A stretch of 64,000 nucleotides of DNA from Dermacoccus abyssi (GTDB lineage: Bacteria > Actinomycetota > Actinomycetes > Actinomycetales > Dermatophilaceae), in contig NZ_QWLM01000015.1 of the NCBI RefSeq assembly GCF_003515945.1, positions 1 through 64,000 of the forward strand. The letters are read 5' to 3'. Positions 34,436 through 42,843 of the stretch are shown in pieces; positions within the stretch are counted from its first letter, which is position 1, and the number at the start of each line of letters is the position of its first letter. The notes beneath the pieces were generated by a model. The model ran no database searches and was not told where the DNA came from. It saw nothing but the letters and a program-made list of their open reading frames with translations. The translations under genes were made by a program, and so were the position numbers.

Positions 34436-35578
34436 ATGAACGAGCCGGTTTCCCCTGACAAGGCGCGCGCGAGCGTCCCGTTCGGCATCCGCCTCGCGGG
34501 TGCCTGGTCGGGCTACCTCCTGCTCATCGCAGCCGCAGTGGCGCTCGTGTTCTGGGCCCTGGCAAAGCTTGGCCTCGTGACCGTTGCGCTCGTCACCGGC
34601 ATCATGGTGGCGGCGCTCCTGCAGCCGCTCGTGGCGTGGCTCGTGCGCCGAGGCCTCGGGCGCGGGCTCTCGGCCGTCATCTCCTTCTTCGTCGGATTCG
34701 GGTTCGTCGCGCTGCTCGTGTGGTTCGTCTGGGCCCAGGTGGCCGGTTCCAGCGGCGAGTTCGCGAGTCAGTTCGGCGGCGCCCAGCGCGGTGCGCGTGA
34801 CTGGTTGGTCGACGGTCCGCTCGGCCTCGACCCGGCCACTGCGAACACCTACACCGTCGATCTGGCCAAAACGGTGAGCGAGCACTCCGGCGACATCACC
34901 GCACAGGCCGGCGGCTATCTCGGTCAGGCGGCAGGCGCGCTGTCGGGTTTCGTCCTGACGCTTTTCTGTGTTCTCTTCCTTCTCGCCGACGACGGCTCCA
35001 TCTGGCGCTGGTGCGTGCGGGTGCTCCCGCGCCCCGCCCACAACTATGCGGATCTCGCCGGCGCGGCAGCATGGAGGACGCTCGTCGTCTACATGCGATC
35101 GCTCGTCCTGCTCGCCGTACTCAACGCCGGGGCGATGCTGCCGGTCATGTGGATCGCCGGTGTCCCACTGGCCGTCCCCCTCACCGTGGCGCTGTTCCTC
35201 GGCTCCCTGGTGCCGCTCGTCGGCGTGCTCGTCGCGGCGGTCCTGCTGTTCGTCATCGCTCTCGTCAGCAAGGGCATCGTCACCGCGATCGTGATGATGG
35301 TGGCGCTCGCCCTCGTCATCCAGCTGTTCGGCAATCTCGTCAACCCGATCATTCTGGGCAAGTTCGTCGATCTCCACCCGCTCGTCATCCTGCTCGGCGT
35401 CACCGCCGGCACCGTGCTCGGAGGGGCTTTCGGCGCCTTCACCGCGGTGCCGCTGATCGCCGTCGTCAACAACATGGTCAAGGTGATGCGCCGCTACCAC
35501 GTCTCGGGAGAGGTGGACGAGGACCTCGACCACGTCCCGGAGGCGCGTCTTGAGAACCTCGTCGAGGAGTCACTGTGA
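34436..35578 (+). CDS. AI-2E family transporter (UPF0118)
   Basis: The 380-residue protein has about eight membrane helices with the AI-2E pattern: SVPFGIRLAGAWSGYLLLIAAAVALVFWALAKL, a central soluble loop, and FGNLVNPIILGKFVDLHPLVILLGVTAGTVLGGAFGAFTAVPL at the end. Members export autoinducer-2 or move other solutes and sodium; the substrate here is unknown. GAAACT stands 6 nt upstream of the ATG. The stop overlaps the NUDIX gene start by 4 bp. Confidence 0.88.
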   Translation: MNEPVSPDKARASVPFGIRLAGAWSGYLLLIAAAVALVFWALAKLGLVTVALVTGIMVAALLQPLVAWLVRRGLGRGLSAVISFFVGFGFVALLVWFVWAQVAGSSGEFASQFGGAQRGARDWLVDGPLGLDPATANTYTVDLAKTVSEHSGDITAQAGGYLGQAAGALSGFVLTLFCVLFLLADDGSIWRWCVRVLPRPAHNYADLAGAAAWRTLVVYMRSLVLLAVLNAGAMLPVMWIAGVPLAVPLTVALFLGSLVPLVGVLVAAVLLFVIALVSKGIVTAIVMMVALALVIQLFGNLVNPIILGKFVDLHPLVILLGVTAGTVLGGAFGAFTAVPLIAVVNNMVKVMRRYHVSGEVDEDLDHVPEARLENLVEESL

Positions 35579-36081
35579 ACGCTGCGAACCCTTCACCCCT
35601 GCGGATGGCGGCGCTGCGCCTCTACAAGTGGCTGCCGGTCGGCATCAGCCACCGCATCGTCCACGCGATCCAGCCGACGTTCACGGCGGGTGCCGTTGCG
35701 ATCATCGAGTACGACGGTCGGGTGCTCGCGCTGCGTCAGGTGCACCGCAAGGGCTGGTCGCTGCCCGGCGGGCTCATCGACGGCGGTGAACAGCCGCGCG
35801 ACGCCGTCATCCGTGAGGTGCGCGAGGAGACCGGCCTGACGATCGAACCGGGTGGCGCGATGGCCACGTACTTCGTGCCGGAGATTCGGCACATCGACGT
35901 CATCTTCCGCGTCCACTGCGAAACGAAACCGCACGTCGAGGTGGCCAGTGAGGCCCTCGAATCGGGCTGGTTCGCCCTCGAGGAACTGCCCGAACCCGAC
36001 GACTCGACGCGCCGCATCCAACACGCCGTGAAACTCGCGCGCGTGGCTCCGCAGCCGGGTCACCTCGTCGACCCCTCCTGA
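35575..36081 (+). CDS. NUDIX hydrolase
   Basis: The 168-residue protein carries the Nudix box GLIDGGEQPRDAVIREVREETGL, matching GX5EX7REUXEEXGU with all metal-binding Glu residues present. It would hydrolyse a nucleoside diphosphate linked to another group. The GTG start overlaps the transporter stop (GTGA), so it is translationally coupled. A weak TGGTGA-TCACCA stem lies between this gene and the convergent response regulator gene. Confidence 0.92.
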   Translation: MNAANPSPLRMAALRLYKWLPVGISHRIVHAIQPTFTAGAVAIIEYDGRVLALRQVHRKGWSLPGGLIDGGEQPRDAVIREVREETGLTIEPGGAMATYFVPEIRHIDVIFRVHCETKPHVEVASEALESGWFALEELPEPDDSTRRIQHAVKLARVAPQPGHLVDPS

Positions 36082-36117
36082 ACTGACATGGTGATTGCCT
36101 CACCACATCGAATTCCG

Positions 36118-36750
36118 TCAGCGCAGGATGCCGGCAGTGCGGGCCTTGGCGACGGCGTCGGTGCGGGAGGTGGCCCCGAGCTTCTCGTTGATGTGCACGA
36201 GGTGGGTCTTCACGGTGGCCTCGGAAACGAAGAGTGCCTTGGCGATCGCGCGGTTCGTCGCGCCGTCGGCGACCCGTTCCAGAACGTCCACCTCGCGCGC
36301 CGTGAGAGAGGCTGTCGGCTGCGCGAGGCGGGTGACGAGGCGCTGCGCTACGGCCGGTGCGAGCACCGTCTCGCCGCGTGCCGCGCGGTGGACGGCGTCG
36401 ACGAGGGTCTCCGGTGGGGCGTCCTTGAGCAGATAGCCGCCGGCGCCCGCCTCGACGGCGCGCAGGATGTCGGTGTCCGTGTCGTAGGTCGTGAGGATGA
36501 GCACCGCGGGGGCGCATCCGCGGCCACGGATGGCCGCCGTCGCACTCACACCGTCCATGCCGTCGCCCATCTGCAGGTCCATGAGGACGACGTCGGGCGG
36601 TGTTCCGGTGGCCGTGAGCCGATCGAGTTCGGCGATGGCCTCCGCGCCGTCACTCGCTTCGGCGAGAACGTCGATGCCCGACGCCACGAGCAGGGCCCGC
36701 AGGCCGGCGCGGACCACGGGATGGTCGTCGGTGAGCAGCACCGTGGTCAC
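36118..36750 (-). CDS. NarL/FixJ-type response regulator
   Basis: The 210-residue protein has an intact receiver with D8-D9, phospho-acceptor Asp58 (LMDLQMGDGMDG) and the Lys of LLKDAPPE, and a LuxR-type helix-turn-helix (LTAREVDVLERVADGATNRAIAKALFVSEATVKTHLVHINEKLG). Its GTG start overlaps the stop of the sensor kinase gene (GTGA). The kinase is frameshifted, so the regulator may now be unpaired. Its likely target is the divergent ABC transporter operon at 38181-39943. Confidence 0.92.
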   Translation of the reverse strand: MTTVLLTDDHPVVRAGLRALLVASGIDVLAEASDGAEAIAELDRLTATGTPPDVVLMDLQMGDGMDGVSATAAIRGRGCAPAVLILTTYDTDTDILRAVEAGAGGYLLKDAPPETLVDAVHRAARGETVLAPAVAQRLVTRLAQPTASLTAREVDVLERVADGATNRAIAKALFVSEATVKTHLVHINEKLGATSRTDAVAKARTAGILR

Positions 36751-38034
36751 AGGGCGCCTCCGTTCGTCGTGACGGGCGATGGTGCGGCAGGCGAGGTGGC
36801 CGTCGGGATCCTGACGAAGAGCGCCGCCCCTTCACCGGGGGCCGACTCGACCTCGAGCTGCCCGCCGAGTTCGACGAGCGCTCGCGGATGGCACGCAGGC
36901 CGAATCCGCTGCCACCGAGCGGGGCGCGCTCGACGGCGGCCTCGTCGAAGCCGATACCGTCGTCGATGATCTCGAGCGTCACGTCGGTGGGCGAGTAGGC
37001 GAGCGTCACCCCGGTGCGCGAAGCCTGGGCATGGATGCGCACGTTGGCGAGACCGCTCTGTGCCATGCGCAGCAACGCGACCTCGACGGGGGACGGCAGC
37101 GGGCGGGCCTCTCCGTCGCACGTCGTGGACACCGCGATGCCCGTCTGTTCGCCGAGGCGCTCGGCGAGGCGGCGGAGGGCCGCGAACAGGGGAGCGTCGG
37201 CGAGTTCCGTCGGCGCGAGGGCGCGGACGACCTCGCGGGACTGCGTCAGCCCTTCCGCGGCCTGTTCCTCGATCTGACACAGCAGCGTGCGGTCGCCGTC
37301 CTCGCGCGCCAGCCCGGCGCGCGCGAGGAGCAGGATGCTGGAGAAGCGCTGGGCGAGGGTGTCGTGGATGTCGCGGGCGAGGCGCTCGCGCTCGGCGAGG
37401 ACACCGGCGCGGTGCTGAGCGTGCGCCAGTTCCTCCTGGGCGGCGAGGACGGCGTCCTGCGCAGCGACGAGCTGGTCGACGAGGAGGTTGCGGGCGTCGT
37501 TCTCACGCCGCAGTTGACGTACACCCATGCGATACCGAGGGCGACGAGCATGCCCATGAACGGGCCGATGAGGCTGCCCGGTCCCCGCGTCGAGTTCGAG
37601 CTCGCGAGAGCGACGACGCTCGCAACGAGCACGACAGCGACCAGGGCCGCGGCGAGCGCGCGTCGCGCGACGTAGAGGACGAGGAAGTAGAACGCGAACG
37701 CCAGCCACGCAAAGTCGGCAGCCACGGCGAGGAGCGCGATCCACGCCACGACGAGCGCTGAGATCCACACCTGGGCGAGCTGTTCGCGGCGCGCGTCGGA
37801 GACCGGACGGCGCTCCAGCGTGAGGCCGAAACAGTAGAGGCCCATGAACAGCGCCGACGCGACGAACAGGAGCGCGAGGTGCGGCGCCGTCGTCGTCTGC
37901 GTGAGAAGCGCACGCGCGAGCCCGACGACGAAGAGCAGGACGAAGAGCACGTGCATGGCGGCCTGCATGGCGCGGATTGCGCGCGCCGTCTCGGGGCGTC
38001 GGGCTGTGGCGGACGGCGGCGGGTGGGCACTCAT
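36747..38034 (-). pseudogene. Sensor histidine kinase gene with two frameshifts
   Basis: Three frames together encode one NarX-type kinase of about 430 residues. Frame one (ATG 38034, ribosome-binding site AAGGGA) gives MSAHPPP and five or six membrane helices to GMLVALGIAWVYV. Near 37519 the sense shifts by one base to RQLRRENDARNLLVDQLV, the phospho-acceptor RLARDIHDTLAQRFSSILLL, and the ATPase region to GGSGFGLRAIRER. Near 36880 it shifts again to LVELGGQLEVESAPGEGAALFVRI and the stop at 36747. Each shift is repaired by one added base (C on the minus strand). All kinase motifs except the continuity are intact, so the loss is recent or an assembly error. Confidence 0.75.
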
Positions 38035-38180
38035 CGTCCCTTCATTCTGCCTTGGCGACGCGCGCGGCGGTGTCAACCGAACGGTTGAGGTGGGCCTCGC
38101 CGAGCGGTCGATGTGTGCGCGCGGGAACGGCGATGGAATGGAGATAGTCACTCCCGCACCGCTTGTTCGGAAAGGCTGAG

Positions 38181-39257
38181 ATGTTTCTCGGATCCCGCGA
38201 CCTGCGCCACGCCAAGGGCAGGTTCGCGCTCATCGGCGGCGTGGTCGCTCTCATCACGCTGCTCGTCGTCATGCTGACGGGGCTCGCGGCGGGCCTCGGG
38301 CGTGAGAGCGTTGCCGCCGTCTCGACGATGCCGGATCGCGGCGTCTCCCAAATCGCCTTCTCGCAGCCGGCCCAGGGGCAGAAGGTCGGCTTCGACTCCT
38401 CTCGCGTCGCGTCGTCCGCGGTGAAGGACGCGGCCGACCAGCCCGGCGTCACGGAGGCGACGTCACTGGCGATCGCGCAGAGCCGCGTCAGCGTCGACGG
38501 TGTCCGCTCGGCCGTCACGGTCTTCGTCGTCGAGGACGGATCGTTCGCCGCGCCGTCGGGCGTTCGTCCCGGCTCGGTCGTCGTCGGTTCGGGCCTCGGC
38601 AAGGACGCGAACGTCGCGGCCGGTGACTCGATCACGTTCGGCGACAAGTCCGTTCGCGTTCAGGCGGTGAGCGACGACGCGTCCTACCAGCACGTTCCCG
38701 TCGTCTGGATGACACAGGCCGACGCCAAGGCTGCGGGCGTCCAGACCGCGGGCGGCACCTCGCTCGCCCTGCTGAAGACCGACGGTTCGTTCGATGCTGC
38801 AGCGTTCGAGAAGCAGAGCGACCTCGTGGCGATGACACCGAACGATTCCCTGTCCACCATCTCCGCCTACCAGGCCGAGAACGGTTCGCTCACTCTCATG
38901 CGCGTCATGCTCATGCTCGTCTCGGCCCTCGTCGTCGGAGCGTTCTTCACGATCTGGACCATCCAGCGCACGAAGGACCTCGCCGTGCTCAAGGCGATCG
39001 GTGCCCGCACGAGCTACCTCGTGCGTGACGCCCTCGGCCAGGCCGCGATTCTCCTCCTCATCGGCGGTGGCCTGGGCACGCTCATCGCGACCGTCGGCGG
39101 GTTGCTCGCCCGAGACGTCGTCCCCTTCGTCGTCAGCCCGACGACGACCCTCGTCCCCCTCGTCCTTCTCATGGTTCTCGGTCTGCTCGGCGCGCTCGTC
39201 AGCCTGCGCCGCATCGCGACCGTCGACCCCAACTCAGCGCTAGGAGCTGCACGATGA
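38181..39257 (+). CDS. ABC transporter permease, MacB/FtsX-like
   Basis: The 358-residue protein has one membrane helix near residues 16-40, a large extracytoplasmic domain (about 45-230), and three C-terminal helices of the FtsX domain (about 245-350), with the ending RRIATVDPNSALGAAR. It is followed by its ATPase gene with a 4-bp overlap. FtsX-type pumps of this size export peptides, lipoproteins or antibiotics, often in response to cell-envelope stress. AAAGG lies 7 nt upstream of the ATG. It is divergent from a two-component system, a common arrangement for antibiotic-sensing modules. Confidence 0.88.
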   Translation: MFLGSRDLRHAKGRFALIGGVVALITLLVVMLTGLAAGLGRESVAAVSTMPDRGVSQIAFSQPAQGQKVGFDSSRVASSAVKDAADQPGVTEATSLAIAQSRVSVDGVRSAVTVFVVEDGSFAAPSGVRPGSVVVGSGLGKDANVAAGDSITFGDKSVRVQAVSDDASYQHVPVVWMTQADAKAAGVQTAGGTSLALLKTDGSFDAAAFEKQSDLVAMTPNDSLSTISAYQAENGSLTLMRVMLMLVSALVVGAFFTIWTIQRTKDLAVLKAIGARTSYLVRDALGQAAILLLIGGGLGTLIATVGGLLARDVVPFVVSPTTTLVPLVLLMVLGLLGALVSLRRIATVDPNSALGAAR

Positions 39258-39943
39258 GCCTCATCGTCGATGACGCCGTTCTCACCTTCCCCGACGGCGC
39301 CGGTCGCATCACCGCGGTCGACCACGTCAGCCTCAGCGTCGGACCCGGCGAGTTCGCCGCCGTCACCGGCCCGTCCGGTTCGGGTAAGTCGTCGCTCCTC
39401 GCCGTGGCGGGTCTGCTGCAGACGCCGGACTCGGGCAGCGTCGCGATCGGTGGCCGTGTCGTCTCGGGCCTGTCGCGCAAGGACGCGGCCGCGGTGCGCC
39501 TGTCGTCGATCGGCTTCGTCTTCCAGGAGAGCAACCTCATCGCGTCGCTCACCGCCGCGGAACAACTCGAAGCCGTGGCCCGCCTCGACGGGCGCAAGGG
39601 CAAGGCCGTCCAGGGTCGCGCGATGGAACTGCTCGAGGCAGTCGACCTCAAGGACGCCGCGAGCCGTCGTCCGGCGCAGCTGTCGGGCGGTCAGCGTCAG
39701 CGCGTGGGTATCGCCCGGGCGCTCATGAACTCACCCGAGCTGCTCCTCGTCGACGAACCGACGTCGGCGCTCGACTCCGAGCGCAGCTCTGCCGTCATGC
39801 GCCTCATCGGCGACGTGACGCGTGACTCCGGCGTCGCGACGCTCATGGTGACGCACGACCTGCCGACGCTCACCGCCGTCGACTCCGTGTACGAGATGGT
39901 CGACGGTCGGCTGAGCCGCTCCGAGCGGGCCGAGGCCGCCTGA
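39254..39943 (+). CDS. ABC transporter ATP-binding protein (LolD/MacB type)
   Basis: The 229-residue protein has Walker A GPSGSGKSS, the Q-loop QESNLIASL, the ABC signature LSGGQRQRVGIARAL, Walker B LLLVDEPTSALD and the H-loop VTHDL. It couples ATP hydrolysis to the permease encoded immediately upstream (4-bp overlap). The protein is of the class that works with FtsX-like permeases. Confidence 0.95.
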   Translation: MSLIVDDAVLTFPDGAGRITAVDHVSLSVGPGEFAAVTGPSGSGKSSLLAVAGLLQTPDSGSVAIGGRVVSGLSRKDAAAVRLSSIGFVFQESNLIASLTAAEQLEAVARLDGRKGKAVQGRAMELLEAVDLKDAASRRPAQLSGGQRQRVGIARALMNSPELLLVDEPTSALDSERSSAVMRLIGDVTRDSGVATLMVTHDLPTLTAVDSVYEMVDGRLSRSERAEAA

Positions 39944-40071
39944 CGTACCACGAGTTCACAGGCGCACCGTACGCGCGGGAAGCGATCGTCGCTTCTCGCG
40001 CGTTCGTGCATCGGTCGGGAACACGTCGGGATCTCGCCCACCTCGTGGGCGCCGAGTGCCATCCTGGCGGC

Positions 40072-40395
40072 ATGCAGCAGGTCGACTTCGCCGAGGGATA
40101 CTTCGACGCCGTGAGCGTCGGCACGAAGGCCACCACCGTGCGATGGAAGGAGAACATCGCACCCGGCGCTGCCCGGTTCGCCTTCGGTGCTCGCAGTCTT
40201 CGTGGCCGGGTCGAGTCGGTCACGAGCCACGCGGCAGCGACCCTCACGGCCGAGCAGGCGGACGCTCCGCCCGGCACCGACATGCGGGAGTTCGTGGAAG
40301 CTCTGCGACGTAACTATTACGCCGAGATGCCGGACGACGCGGTGGTCGAGGTCGTACGGTTCGTCGTCGAGAGGGACGACGAGAACTCCGGGTAG
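40072..40395 (+). CDS. ASCH-domain protein
   Basis: The 107-residue protein has the ASCH-fold order: a start with FAEGYFDAVSVGTKATTVRWKENIAPGAARFAFGARSLRGRVESV and a C-terminal helix LRRNYYAEMPDDAVVEVVRF. ASCH domains are related to PUA and are thought to bind RNA or modified nucleosides. CATCCT lies 6 nt before the ATG, and no ribosome-binding site is present. It ends 4 nt from the convergent FUSC gene. Confidence 0.78.
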   Translation: MQQVDFAEGYFDAVSVGTKATTVRWKENIAPGAARFAFGARSLRGRVESVTSHAAATLTAEQADAPPGTDMREFVEALRRNYYAEMPDDAVVEVVRFVVERDDENSG

Positions 40396-40399
40396 TGCG

Positions 40400-42187
40400 T
40401 CAGCTGCGGCGCGCGAGCCCGACCGCGAGCACCTCGTCGAGGCCGGTGGCCACCGTGGTGGAGTCGACGACCTGCGTCGAGATCGGCGGCAGATCGTGGA
40501 TGAGGCGCGTGAGGCGGGCGCTCATCGCTTCGGCGTCGAGCAGCTTGAGTGGGTCCGCGGTCCAGCACGCGGCGAGCGTCACGTAGGACGTGGAGTTGAG
40601 GCTGGCCTCCACCTCCTCCCAGGTTCCGAGGGTGTGCGGCAGATCGGTGGCCGCCATCGCGAGCACGTGGTCGGCCTCGAGCTGTTCGAAGACGAGATCC
40701 CGCCGGGCGGCGACGCCCCGGTCCGAATCCTGCTGGCCGTCGGCCATGAGCACGAGCACGCGCTGAAGCGCTCGCAGCGAGCGGCGGAACTGCCTGCGCA
40801 CCAAACGGATCGGCAGACGTCGCGCGAACGCCCACAAGATGACGACACAGATGGCGCACGAGAGCGCCGTCTCGAAGACGCGGTCGAGCATCAACTCGGT
40901 CGTCGGTGCGTGCGACGAGCCGACGGAGGCCACGAGCAACGCCATCGGTGTGATGAACATCGAACCGAGCGCGTAGTTGCTCACGACCGACCACTGCAGG
41001 AGGAAGACGCACACGAGCGCGATGACGATGACCCACCAGTCGGTCGGTCCGGCCAGACTGACGAGGAAGAACAGGCCGACGCCGACGACGGTGCCGACGA
41101 AGCGGTGGCCGGCGCGGTGCGTCAGCGAGAGTCGGTCACCGTTGAGGGAGACGAGCAGCGCCGTTGTCATGACGGCCCAGTACGGGTGTGAGACGCCGAG
41201 GGCGTACGCGATGACGCAGGTGGCGAGCACCGCGAGCGCGGCCCGGCGCGCGATGAGCGAGGGCAGGGAAGAGCGGGACAGCCCCCACTCGAGCAGGTAA
41301 CGCCGCGGCGGACGCCCGAGGTAGCGCGCCTGGAGCATCGTCGGGACGGCGATGTCGGCGTCGGGCAGGCGGGTGGCGGCGGTGCGTTGGACGACGGCGA
41401 TGTGCATCTTGCGCACCTGCGCCGTGAGATCACGCAGGTGCGGGTTGCGGTTGCGGCGTCCCGCGGCGAACGCGACGGCCCACGCGGCGTTGAAGATCGA
41501 GCCGTATGCGGCGTCGCGCAGGCGGCCCGTCTCGACGAAGTCGCCGTCGGGGTCGCTGGCGAAGTATTCGTCACACGCCTCCTGTGCGTCCTCGACGGCT
41601 TCGTCCTCGGGCGTGTGCCGGAACGGCCACTGCAGCGCGAGGCTGAGTGTGCTCGACATCACGGCGCCCAGGGACGCGGCGAGTACGAACGTCGAACCGG
41701 CCACGCCTGTCGTGGGCAGGTAGGTGCCGATGGCCGGGCCGATCGTGAGGAACACCGGCCCGGGCGGGTCGCCGACGAGCGCGTGGTAGAGCAACACACT
41801 GACGCCGGCAATCGCCGTCAGGGCGAGGGTGGTGAGAAGCGCGTTGCCCGCGACGCTCACGCCGATGGTCAGGGCGAGGGCGTAGGCGAGTGTCATCGAG
41901 GCGAGGATCGTGACGCGGTGGCGCCACGTGCGTCGCACGCTGACGGTGCACAGGAACGTTCCGGTGAGGCCGAGCAAACCCATCTTCGGACCGAAGATCA
42001 GCGACAGCGTGAGCACGGTGAGGGTCACGCAGGTCGTGATGTGCGCAGCCACCTTCCAGCGTCCCGGAGAGGGCTTCACCTCGACGAAGGTGTGTAGCTC
42101 GTCGGCCACGCGCCTCTTCGTCACGCCACGGCGTCGCGCGACGCGCCGCACCTCGGGCGGGACGAGGAGCATGGTCAGCCGGGACAT
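40400..42187 (-). CDS. FUSC-family transporter (aromatic acid exporter-like)
   Basis: The 595-residue protein has two blocks of about five to six membrane helices each, separated by a soluble region, as in the FUSC family (YccS/AaeB type). Recognisable text includes WKVAAHITTCVTLTVLTL and WVIVIALVCVFLLQW. Members export aromatic acids or act in fusaric acid resistance; the substrate here is unknown. AGGAG lies 4-5 nt upstream of the ATG at 42187. A terminator lies between this gene and padR, which is transcribed in the same direction. Confidence 0.85.
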   Translation of the reverse strand: MSRLTMLLVPPEVRRVARRRGVTKRRVADELHTFVEVKPSPGRWKVAAHITTCVTLTVLTLSLIFGPKMGLLGLTGTFLCTVSVRRTWRHRVTILASMTLAYALALTIGVSVAGNALLTTLALTAIAGVSVLLYHALVGDPPGPVFLTIGPAIGTYLPTTGVAGSTFVLAASLGAVMSSTLSLALQWPFRHTPEDEAVEDAQEACDEYFASDPDGDFVETGRLRDAAYGSIFNAAWAVAFAAGRRNRNPHLRDLTAQVRKMHIAVVQRTAATRLPDADIAVPTMLQARYLGRPPRRYLLEWGLSRSSLPSLIARRAALAVLATCVIAYALGVSHPYWAVMTTALLVSLNGDRLSLTHRAGHRFVGTVVGVGLFFLVSLAGPTDWWVIVIALVCVFLLQWSVVSNYALGSMFITPMALLVASVGSSHAPTTELMLDRVFETALSCAICVVILWAFARRLPIRLVRRQFRRSLRALQRVLVLMADGQQDSDRGVAARRDLVFEQLEADHVLAMAATDLPHTLGTWEEVEASLNSTSYVTLAACWTADPLKLLDAEAMSARLTRLIHDLPPISTQVVDSTTVATGLDEVLAVGLARRS

Positions 42188-42255
42188 GACTCCTATTTTG
42201 TCGGCCCGGCGCCGTGCACGGCCACCGAGCGTGCACCGGATACCGAACACACGAA

Positions 42256-42283
42256 CGCGGGCCCGGTGTGACCCGGACCCGCG
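42256..42283 (-). terminator. Probable terminator after the padR operon
   Basis: An 11-bp stem with one mismatch (CGCGGGTCCGG with CCGGGCCCGCG) lies 23 nt past the padR stop. It separates the ABC-padR operon from the FUSC gene. No long T run follows. Confidence 0.5.
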
Positions 42284-42305
42284 CACGGTGTGGTTCGCGC
42301 AGGGG

Positions 42306-42833
42306 TCAGCTGCGCGCCAGTCGCTCCTCGACGTAATCGAGCCAGCGCAGTTCGGCCTCGTCGGCGAAGATGAGCGACTCGAGGACGAGCTCGTCGGCGC
42401 CCACACCAGGCGGGGTCTCACCGAACGACCGGCGCGGTTTCGAGCGGTTGAGTTCGCGCAGGTGCGTCAACGTCGCAGCCCGTTGCGCCGAGACGATAGC
42501 CCGAACGTCGACGCCCGGCATCGTCACGGCGAGGGCCAACTTGATGGCCAGTTCGTTGCGGGGCGTGACGTCCCGCGGCACCGCCTGATCCCACCAGCCG
42601 AGCACCTCGGCGCGGCCGGCGTCGGTGAGCCGGTAGGGGATGCGCCCGTCGGCGTCCGGCGTACCGGCGCCCTCGACGAGACCGTCGCGCTCGAGGCGCC
42701 CCAACGTCGTGTAGACCTGACCGATGTTCAGCGGCCACTGACCGCCGGTGCGAGCCTCGAACTCGGCCTTGAGCTGGGCGCCGTACATCGGCTGGGAGTC
42801 GAGAAGGGCGAGAAGACTGTTACGAACACTCAT
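42306..42833 (-). CDS. PadR-family transcriptional regulator
   Basis: The 175-residue protein has the PadR winged helix: LLALLDSQPMYGAQLKAEFEARTGGQWPLNIGQVYTTLGRLERDGLVEG, then the C-terminal dimerisation helices. It is the last gene of the ABC operon, 10 nt after the permease stop. PadR proteins usually repress a transporter and respond to a substrate such as a phenolic acid or an antibiotic. It probably binds the tandem palindromes at 46611-46655 in front of the operon. Confidence 0.92.
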   Translation of the reverse strand: MSVRNSLLALLDSQPMYGAQLKAEFEARTGGQWPLNIGQVYTTLGRLERDGLVEGAGTPDADGRIPYRLTDAGRAEVLGWWDQAVPRDVTPRNELAIKLALAVTMPGVDVRAIVSAQRAATLTHLRELNRSKPRRSFGETPPGVGADELVLESLIFADEAELRWLDYVEERLARS

Positions 42834-42843
42834 GACAGCCTCC

